11,073 bases of DNA, taken from contig CAZIDB010000160.1 of NCBI GenBank assembly GCA_964537965.1, forward strand, positions 1 to 11,073, written 5' to 3'. The position numbers and the translations under genes were made by a program. This DNA comes from SURF-24 sp964537965. GTDB taxonomy: Bacteria; Bacteroidota; Ignavibacteria; Ignavibacteriales; SURF-24. The notes beneath the pieces are model-generated. The model was not told the DNA's origin, did not search any database, and saw only the letters and a program-made list of their open reading frames with translations. This document shows, piece after piece, positions 5,497-11,073 of the stretch; the first letter of the stretch is position 1; each line of letters opens with the position of its first letter.

Positions 5497-5713
5497 TACA
5501 GTTAAAAAAGGGATGAAAGTAATAATTGCAACACTGCCAGACGGTATTGAAAAGGCTCAGCTAATCCGGCTTGGAATTACTAAAGGTTCGGTGGTTCTCT
5601 GCCTTGAAAGATTACCCGGCGGAACAATTGTATTAAAAAGAAATAGGCAGGAAATAGCTATTGGTTATCCGCTTGCAAAAAAAATTAAATTTTCCCAGGA
5701 CGGTAACGCTTAA
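5450..5713 (+). CDS. feoA: FeoA-type ferrous iron transport accessory protein
   Basis: This 87-residue protein has the SH3-like FeoA fold: TLDTVKKGMKVIIATLPDG (15-33), then QLIRLGITKGSVVLCLERLPGGTIVLKRNRQEIAIGYPLAKKI (37-79). The latter includes the classic 'LG...G..v.......g.i.....g..iai....a..i' pattern. FeoA is a small cytosolic partner of FeoB needed for Fe(II) uptake. The ATG at 5450 lies inside the 3' end of the Fur-family gene in another frame (47-bp overlap). A later Met (22) would cut off the first strand, so the early start is preferred. The stop TAA overlaps the feoB ATG by one base (TAATG), so the two are probably translationally coupled. Confidence 0.92.
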   Translation: MTKKNVKHKLKSETLDTVKKGMKVIIATLPDGIEKAQLIRLGITKGSVVLCLERLPGGTIVLKRNRQEIAIGYPLAKKIKFSQDGNA

Positions 5714-7746
5714 TGAGTAAAGATTCTATTAACCTTCTGCATGATGATAAGCATCATCATTTTTCAGATGACAAAACTTCAACCAATGATAAACTTAAAA
5801 TTGTTCTCGCAGGAAATCCTAATGTAGGTAAATCGATTTTCTTCAACTACCTTAGCGGCATGTACGTAGATGTTTCCAATTTCCCCGGTACAACAATATC
5901 AATTACCAAAGGAAAGTATCTTGGATATGAATTGTTCGACACACCCGGAATCTACGGTGTTTCTTCGTTTAATGAAGAAGAGATAGTTGCGCGGGATATA
6001 ATTCTTGACGCCGATATAATTCTGAATGTAGTAAATGCTCTTCACCTTGAAAGGGATTTATTCCTTACATTGCAATTAATTGAAATGGGCAAAAAGGTAA
6101 CTGTGCTTCTTAATTTTTCCGATGAACTTAAGAAGAAGAAAATCAAAATTAATGTTAAACGGCTTTCCGAATTGCTTGGCGTTGATGTAATTGAAACCAG
6201 CGCAGTTAACAAATCAGGATTTGATAATCTCAATTCGGCAATTAAAAATGCAAGGGAAGGAAACCAGCCTGAACATCTTCATCATCTGCTGCACAAAACA
6301 TTAAATGTTGTTGGTTCGCAGGCAGAAGCTTTAATGATTCATGAAAGTGATGAATTTATAGCTGAAAAACATGGCGTTAAACCCGGTAATGCTGACTCCC
6401 GTGAAAAAATTTATATTGAAAGAAGAAACCGGGTTAACGAAATAATCAGTGAAGTTGAATCGGAAGATTCTAAAAAGGGTGAATTCTTTAACAAGCTTGG
6501 CACTTACTCTCTTCACCCGATTACAGGGTTACCCATTCTGCTTTTCATTCTTGTTCTCGTTTATTTCTTTATTGGAGATTTTATTTCGCAAAGAGTAGTA
6601 AACTATACGGAAAATGTTCTTGGTAAAGGTGAATTCGAATACCATTTAAAATCATTTGTCGGAAGATATACTCCTGTTTATATTCGTGTTGACCGTATAG
6701 ATGAAAATGATGTCATAACTGATTCTAAAATCTTCAGCTTTGATGATGGGCTGAAATCTAATCGTGAACTTGCAAAGGAATTTAAAATCTATTCTGCGCC
6801 GCATAATTCTACTACAGAATTTACATTTAAAAACCCATGGGTAAAATTATTCTTTGGTGAGTTCGGAATAATTACGATGACGATAACTTACCTTTGCTTT
6901 CTTCTGCTACCACTTGTTGTTGGCTTTTATTTCGTTATGGCTTTACTTGAAGATTCCGGTTATCTTCCGAGACTTGCGACACTATTAGACAGGACATTAA
7001 GCAAAATCGGTTTGAACGGCAGGGCTGTAATTCCAATCTTGTTGGGATTCGGTTGCGTAACGATGGCAACAATTACAACAAGACTATTGGGGACCGAGCG
7101 GGAGAAAACTATAGCAACGGCAATTTTACAATTCGTAATTCCCTGCTCCGCCCAGCTTGCAGTTATTGCGGTTTTAATGAGCCAGGCAGGACTCATTCCG
7201 TTTATCATTTATATAACTACAATTTTAATCACTTTAATATCTCTCTCAACCATTCTCCATAAAACTTTACCAGGTGAAAGTTCTCCGTTGTTAATTGATT
7301 TACCTGCTATGCGGATTCCAAGATTAGATAACATTATTAAGAAAATGTTTTTCCGTACTTACGGATTTATGAAGGAAGCAAGCTTCTGGTTCTTTGTTGG
7401 CGCAGTCGGAATCGGAATTATGGATATGACTGGAATCCTGGATGTCTGGCAGCAGATTTTATCTCCGTTTACAACGCTATGGCTTAAGCTTCCTAAAGAA
7501 GCCGCAAATGCTTTTGTAATGGGAATGATAAGAAGAGATTTTGGCGCAGCAGGTTTATTTGATATGCACCTTACTCCCATGCAGATTACAGTTGCAATCA
7601 CCACCATAACTTTATTTGTGCCTTGTATTGCTTCTTTTGTTGTTATGTTAAAAGAAAGAGGAATTAAACAAGGATTACTAATCTGGGCCGGCACCTGGAT
7701 CTTCGCATTCACTATTGGCGGAATATTAGCACAAATCTTTATTTGA
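5713..7746 (+). CDS. feoB: FeoB-type ferrous iron transporter
   Basis: This 677-residue inner-membrane Fe(II) transporter has an N-terminal G domain: G1 GNPNVGKS (34-41), G2 PGTT (58-61), G3 DTPG (76-79), G4 NFSD (134-137) and G5 SA (163-164). A linker/GDI-like helical region follows (about 165-260), then a polytopic domain. TM1 is near 271-291, Gate 1 carries GFGC (445-448), PCSAQ lies at 477-481, and Gate 2 carries VPC (636-638). The core GFGCVTMATITTRLL...PCSAQLAVI differs from E. coli GFGCNVPA and resembles FeoB of deltaproteobacteria and Ignavibacteria as I recall them. Two oddities are a His-rich N-terminus (HDDKHHH, 10-16) and a long loop of about 85 residues between TM1 and the next helix (about 300-385), predicted beta-rich and outside the membrane. 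It is coupled to feoA. Confidence 0.95.
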   Translation: MSKDSINLLHDDKHHHFSDDKTSTNDKLKIVLAGNPNVGKSIFFNYLSGMYVDVSNFPGTTISITKGKYLGYELFDTPGIYGVSSFNEEEIVARDIILDADIILNVVNALHLERDLFLTLQLIEMGKKVTVLLNFSDELKKKKIKINVKRLSELLGVDVIETSAVNKSGFDNLNSAIKNAREGNQPEHLHHLLHKTLNVVGSQAEALMIHESDEFIAEKHGVKPGNADSREKIYIERRNRVNEIISEVESEDSKKGEFFNKLGTYSLHPITGLPILLFILVLVYFFIGDFISQRVVNYTENVLGKGEFEYHLKSFVGRYTPVYIRVDRIDENDVITDSKIFSFDDGLKSNRELAKEFKIYSAPHNSTTEFTFKNPWVKLFFGEFGIITMTITYLCFLLLPLVVGFYFVMALLEDSGYLPRLATLLDRTLSKIGLNGRAVIPILLGFGCVTMATITTRLLGTEREKTIATAILQFVIPCSAQLAVIAVLMSQAGLIPFIIYITTILITLISLSTILHKTLPGESSPLLIDLPAMRIPRLDNIIKKMFFRTYGFMKEASFWFFVGAVGIGIMDMTGILDVWQQILSPFTTLWLKLPKEAANAFVMGMIRRDFGAAGLFDMHLTPMQITVAITTITLFVPCIASFVVMLKERGIKQGLLIWAGTWIFAFTIGGILAQIFI

Positions 7747-7804
7747 TTTTGAATTTTTTCTTTCTGTTTAAGGTTATACAATAAAAACAAAATCCGGGAG
7801 TTTA

Positions 7805-8842
7805 ATGAGAATCGTTTTATTGATGCTAGCGTTATTCAATTTCACTTATTTCGCACAGGTAAGTGATTCATTACTTTCAAACGGAGAAAAGCATTTAAAA
7901 AACATACGGATGCTTACAAACGGTGGTGAGAATGCCGAAGCATATCTTTCATTTGATGAAGAGAAATTAATCTTTCAATCCACAGTTGATAACCTGAAAT
8001 GCGACCAGATTTTTACTATGGATATTAACGGCAGCAATAAAAAACTGGTTTCAAGAGGTAAAGGAAGAACAACCTGCGCTTATTTTCTTCCCGGCGATTC
8101 TACTATACTTTATGCTTCAACTCATCTTGCTGATGCTGAATGCCCTGCCCCACCGGACAGATCAAAAGGATACGTCTGGAAGTTATACGACTCATTCGAT
8201 ATTTTTTTCGCTGATGCAGATGGTTCAAATGTAAAAAGAATTACAGATTCCCCCGGTTATGATGCTGAAGCCACAGTATCTCCAAAAGGAGATAAAATTA
8301 TTTTTACATCAACAAGGGATAACGATCCTGAACTTTATGTAATGGATATTGACGGTAAAAATCAGAAACGTTTAACTTATCACAAAGGTTACGATGGCGG
8401 AGCTTTCTTTTCAAACGATGGATCAAAAATAGTTTACAGGGCAAGCAGCCCTGTTACAGAAAAAGATCTGGTTGATTACGAAGAACTTGTTAAAGATGGT
8501 TTGGTTCGTCCGACCGCCCTTGAAATTTATGTTATGGATGCCGATGGAAGGAATAACAAACAAGTAACAAATTTCGGTAAAGCAAGTTTCGCTCCATTCT
8601 TTCATCCTGATGGGAAGAGAATAATTTTTTCATCAAACATAAATAGCAAAAACAGCAGAATGAATTTTGATCTATATATGATTAACATCGATGGAACCGG
8701 CCTTGAGCAGATAACTTTTAACGAATCATTTGACGGTTTCCCGATGTTTACAAAAGATGGAAAGTATCTTGTGTTCGCATCAAATAGATTTAACAAAGGA
8801 ACAAACGATACGAATATTTTTATAGCAGATTGGGTTGAATGA
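7805..8842 (+). CDS. exported TolB-like six-bladed beta-propeller protein (PD40 repeats)
   Basis: This 345-residue protein has a signal peptide (MRIVLLMLALFNFTYFA, cleavage after residue 17). The rest is about six PD40 (WD40-like) blades, each pairing 'sPdGkkIiF.S' with 'eIYvMdaDG.n.k.lT': near 47-85, 92-147, 157-192, 201-256, 266-305 and 314-342. The last blade is closed by the N-terminal RMLTNGGENAEAYLS strand. DxDG loops (for example DIDG 181-184, DADG 245-248) face one side. Blade 2 holds an extra segment (about 108-130) with ECPAPPDRSKGYVW, and three Cys (66, 91, 113) could allow a disulfide. It has a GGGAG ribosome-binding site and lies 61 bp ahead of an M28 peptidase that is also exported. 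A binding or scaffold role is likely; it is not tolB of a Tol-Pal operon, as no tol genes are adjacent. Confidence 0.85.
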   Translation: MRIVLLMLALFNFTYFAQVSDSLLSNGEKHLKNIRMLTNGGENAEAYLSFDEEKLIFQSTVDNLKCDQIFTMDINGSNKKLVSRGKGRTTCAYFLPGDSTILYASTHLADAECPAPPDRSKGYVWKLYDSFDIFFADADGSNVKRITDSPGYDAEATVSPKGDKIIFTSTRDNDPELYVMDIDGKNQKRLTYHKGYDGGAFFSNDGSKIVYRASSPVTEKDLVDYEELVKDGLVRPTALEIYVMDADGRNNKQVTNFGKASFAPFFHPDGKRIIFSSNINSKNSRMNFDLYMINIDGTGLEQITFNESFDGFPMFTKDGKYLVFASNRFNKGTNDTNIFIADWVE

Positions 8843-8903
8843 CAATGTTTTGTATTAATAATTTTATTTACTATTTTTTTCCATAAAGATAAAAGAGGAA
8901 ATA

Positions 8904-10715
8904 ATGAAATCTGTTTTGAGAATATTGGCTTTGATGTATTTAATAATTCTTTGTAATTGTTTTGCTCAACCTAATAATGACGACAATCCCGAAATAACCG
9001 CAGGTGAAATTAAAGAACATATAACCTACCTTGCTTCAGATGAACTTGAAGGTAGATTAACCGGTACAAAAGGATTAAAACTTGCGGCTGATTATATTGC
9101 CGGTGAATTTAAGAAGTACAACCTCTCTCCTCTGTTTGAGAACGGTTATTTCCAGTATTTCCCTTTTATATCAGGACTTGATGCAACAAAGAATAACCAT
9201 GTTGAACTTGAAATTGCAGGTGAAAAATATGAACTTGAATTGAAGAAAGATTTTATTTCCACTCCTTTTACAGATAATCTTGAAGCCTCAGGCGAAGTAA
9301 TTTTTGTCGGTTATTCTATTGCAGCAAAAGAACTAAAGTACGATGACTTTGAAGGGATTGATGTTAAAGATAAAATTGTTCTCGCTTTCCGTTATAATCC
9401 GGATGTTGAAAATCCGAAATCAAAGTTTGATAAATATTCTGAACTAAGACTTAAAGCAAAAACTGCAAAAGATAAAGGAGCCAAAGCAATAATTTTTGTA
9501 AACGGATTTATACCCAAAGATGATGAAGATTCATTTACAAGCTTTAAGTACGATGGCGCTCAGGGTATCAAAGATCTTGCAGCTGTTCAGATTAAACGAT
9601 CATTTGCAGAAAAGATTTTTGCAGCTGAGAATATAGATTTAAAAGAATTTCAGGAAAAGATAAATCAATCAAAAAAACCTTCCTCCTTTGTTTTAAAGAA
9701 TACGAAAGCAACTGTTAGAACTGAGGTAAATCTGGTTGAGGCAAAGGGAATAAATGTAGCTGGCATTATAAAAGGCAGCGATCCGGTTCTTCAGAATGAA
9801 TACGTAATAATCGGCGCTCACTTTGATCACCTTGGTTACGGTGAAATCGGTTCATTGTACCGTGGGAAAGATAAACAGATTCATAATGGCGCGGACGATA
9901 ATGCATCAGGCACAACTGGCGTTCTGGAATTAGCGGAAAAGTTTTCATCAATTAAAGATAAACTTAAAAGAAGTATGATCTTTGTTGCATTCTCGGGTGA
10001 AGAACTTGGATTACTTGGCTCAAATTATTTTGCACAGAATCTTACTGTTCCGGCAAAACAAGTTGCTGCCATGATTAATATGGATATGATCGGCAGGCTG
10101 AACGAGGAACAAAACCTGATGGTTTACGGCGCCGGTACTTCCAAAATATGGAAAGATATGCTGAACAACTTTAATAAAGATTTTAATTTCAAATTAGCTT
10201 TTAATGATGAGGGATTCGGACCAAGCGATCACACTTCATTTTATTCAAAGGAAATTCCAGTATTGTTCTTCTGGACGGGTACTCATTCGGATTACCATCG
10301 CCCCAGCGATGATGCTGAAACAATTAATAATGACGGCGAAGAAAAAGTTTTAAAATATGTTTTTACTGTTGCTGATTATATAAATACACTTGATACTAAA
10401 CCAGACTATGTTAATATCCCCCGTAAGGATATGGGAACCGGCGCAGCATCATTTAAAGTTTATATTGGTACTACTCCTGATTTTGGAGCACAGGTTGACG
10501 GATATAAAATCAGCGGAGTAACAGATGGAAGCCCTGCTCAAAAAGCAGGAATGAAATCCGGCGATATAATTATTGATTTTGGCGGGAAGAAGATTAGCAA
10601 CATCTATGATTACATGTATGCGATGAACGAATTTGCACCGGGTGATAAAGTTGATATTGTAGTTCTGCGAGGTGAAGAGAAACTAATTCTTAAATTAGAA
10701 TTAGCAGCTAAATGA
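8904..10715 (+). CDS. exported M28-family zinc aminopeptidase with PA and PDZ domains
   Basis: This 603-residue protein has a signal peptide (MKSVLRILALMYLIILCNCFA, cleavage near 21). An M28 N-terminal region (ITAGEIKEHITYLASDELEGRLTG, 31-54) is interrupted by a PA domain (about 128-250, EVIFVGYSI...GAKAIIFVNG). The catalytic domain is complete for two co-catalytic zincs: His306 (GAHFDH), Asp331/332 (GADDNASGT), Glu366-Glu367 (SGEELGLLGS; general base and ligand), Asp394 (NMDMIGR) and His465 (DYHRPSDD). A C-terminal PDZ domain (about 515-600, GVTDGSPAQKAGMKSGDIIIDFGG) probably binds C-termini or helps regulate. M28 enzymes remove N-terminal residues from peptides. AGAGGA precedes the ATG. The pair with the propeller protein suggests joint peptide scavenging in the periplasm or outside the cell; this is inferred. 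Confidence 0.93.
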   Translation: MKSVLRILALMYLIILCNCFAQPNNDDNPEITAGEIKEHITYLASDELEGRLTGTKGLKLAADYIAGEFKKYNLSPLFENGYFQYFPFISGLDATKNNHVELEIAGEKYELELKKDFISTPFTDNLEASGEVIFVGYSIAAKELKYDDFEGIDVKDKIVLAFRYNPDVENPKSKFDKYSELRLKAKTAKDKGAKAIIFVNGFIPKDDEDSFTSFKYDGAQGIKDLAAVQIKRSFAEKIFAAENIDLKEFQEKINQSKKPSSFVLKNTKATVRTEVNLVEAKGINVAGIIKGSDPVLQNEYVIIGAHFDHLGYGEIGSLYRGKDKQIHNGADDNASGTTGVLELAEKFSSIKDKLKRSMIFVAFSGEELGLLGSNYFAQNLTVPAKQVAAMINMDMIGRLNEEQNLMVYGAGTSKIWKDMLNNFNKDFNFKLAFNDEGFGPSDHTSFYSKEIPVLFFWTGTHSDYHRPSDDAETINNDGEEKVLKYVFTVADYINTLDTKPDYVNIPRKDMGTGAASFKVYIGTTPDFGAQVDGYKISGVTDGSPAQKAGMKSGDIIIDFGGKKISNIYDYMYAMNEFAPGDKVDIVVLRGEEKLILKLELAAK

Positions 10716-10767
10716 GCTAACCTTCAGGGTCCCCGGGTTATATTCATCTGAGACCTTGAAGGTTCTC
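10714..10767. repeat. long imperfect hairpin (inverted repeat) after the M28 peptidase gene
   Basis: The arms AACCTTCAGGGTC (10719-10731) and GACCTTGAAGGTT (10752-10764) pair over 13 bp with one G-U wobble and a 20-nt loop containing CCCGGG. GAG (10714-10716) and CTC (10765-10767) extend the stem across a 2-nt bulge. No T-run follows in either direction, so it is not a standard intrinsic terminator. It could be a 3'-end stabilising hairpin, a Rho-type attenuation site or a REP-like dispersed repeat. No second copy was seen in the window. Confidence 0.7.
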
Positions 10768-10851
10768 AACAAACAATAGCAATAAGGATTTTGCTTGCAG
10801 CAATAAAATTCATTTTATAAATTGCCTACATATTAATTTAACAGGTTTAAA

Positions 10852-11073
10852 ATGCTACTGGATTATATTAATTCTGCGATGGAAAAAGCTACTTATGATA
10901 AGCTAAATGATGATAATTCCTTTTATGGAGAAATACCTGGATTTAACGGTGTGTATGCGAATGCTGAAACATTGGAGCAATGTCGGAATGAATTGAAAGA
11001 AGTGCTTGAAGAATGGATTTTAATAAGAGTTTCAAAAAATCTTCCTATACCAGAAATAAACGGTAAAAATTTA
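10852..11073 (+). CDS. hicB: HicB-family antitoxin, N-terminal part, runs off the right edge
   Basis: This reading frame starts at ATG 10852 and is open to the window end (74 codons). It reads MLLDYINSAMEKATYDKL (1-18), FYGEIPGFNGVYANAETLEQC (24-44) and LKEVLEEWILIRVSKNLPIPEI (49-70). This is the partial RNase H-like fold of HicB: 'y.aeiPel.Gv.a.g.TleEc..nl.e.le.wi..rl..g..iP'. HicB neutralises the small RNase toxin HicA and represses its own operon. No hicA lies upstream: the 136 bp before it hold only the hairpin and AT-rich sequence. The toxin would therefore have to be downstream, beyond the window, or absent. A CAGG site precedes the ATG. Confidence 0.85.
   Translation, partial: MLLDYINSAMEKATYDKLNDDNSFYGEIPGFNGVYANAETLEQCRNELKEVLEEWILIRVSKNLPIPEINGKNL

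Noticed and set aside
5738..5763. CATGATGATAAGCATCATCAT as a regulatory repeat
   Set aside because: It is explained by codons for the His/Asp-rich FeoB N-terminus.
7359..7790. 143-codon minus-strand frame over the 3' end of feoB
   Set aside because: It mirrors FeoB membrane segments, giving a hydrophobic, Ile/Pro-rich translation typical of antisense frames; no start signal.
7747..7804. Terminator after feoB
   Set aside because: T-runs are present but no stable stem precedes them, so read-through into the propeller gene cannot be excluded.

Overview
This is an AT-rich, gene-dense window of an ordinary bacterial chromosome, most likely from the Bacteroidota/Chlorobiota/Ignavibacteriota (FCB) group. 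That placement is an inference. It rests on the ECF sigma/anti-sigma/secreted-sensor cassette, the PD40 protein next to an M28 peptidase, a FeoB with a GFGC/PCSAQ core, and the eukaryote-like PTPS beside FolE. There is no phage, transposon or CRISPR signal, and no untranslated stretch longer than about 255 bases.

Layout from left to right. The 5' end of a tRNA-Leu gene runs off the left edge on the minus strand. An envelope-stress cassette follows on the minus strand: ECF sigma factor, one-TM anti-sigma factor and a small secreted helical protein. Opposite it on the plus strand is a classical Spy/CpxP-type periplasmic chaperone, which ends at a strong hairpin terminator shared with a converging minus-strand operon. 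Read in its own direction, that operon is dodecin, Bcp-type peroxiredoxin, 6-pyruvoyl-tetrahydropterin synthase (PTPS), GTP cyclohydrolase I and a short-chain dehydrogenase. The last three are tightly packed and are the right enzyme classes for making a tetrahydrobiopterin-like cofactor from GTP.

Divergent from dodecin is a ferrous-iron locus on the plus strand: a Fur-family regulator whose N-terminus has no canonical start codon, FeoA, and a FeoB with an extended extracytoplasmic loop. Then come two exported proteins, a six-bladed TolB-like propeller and an M28 zinc peptidase with PA and PDZ domains. After a conspicuous hairpin without a U-tract, the window ends inside a HicB-type antitoxin gene.

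The themes are envelope protein stress, iron uptake with oxidant and flavin handling (Fur/Feo, Bcp, dodecin), and pterin synthesis. I found no wholly new system. The items most worth a second look are the Fur N-terminus, the PTPS/FolE/SDR cluster, the FeoB loop insertion and the hairpin before hicB.
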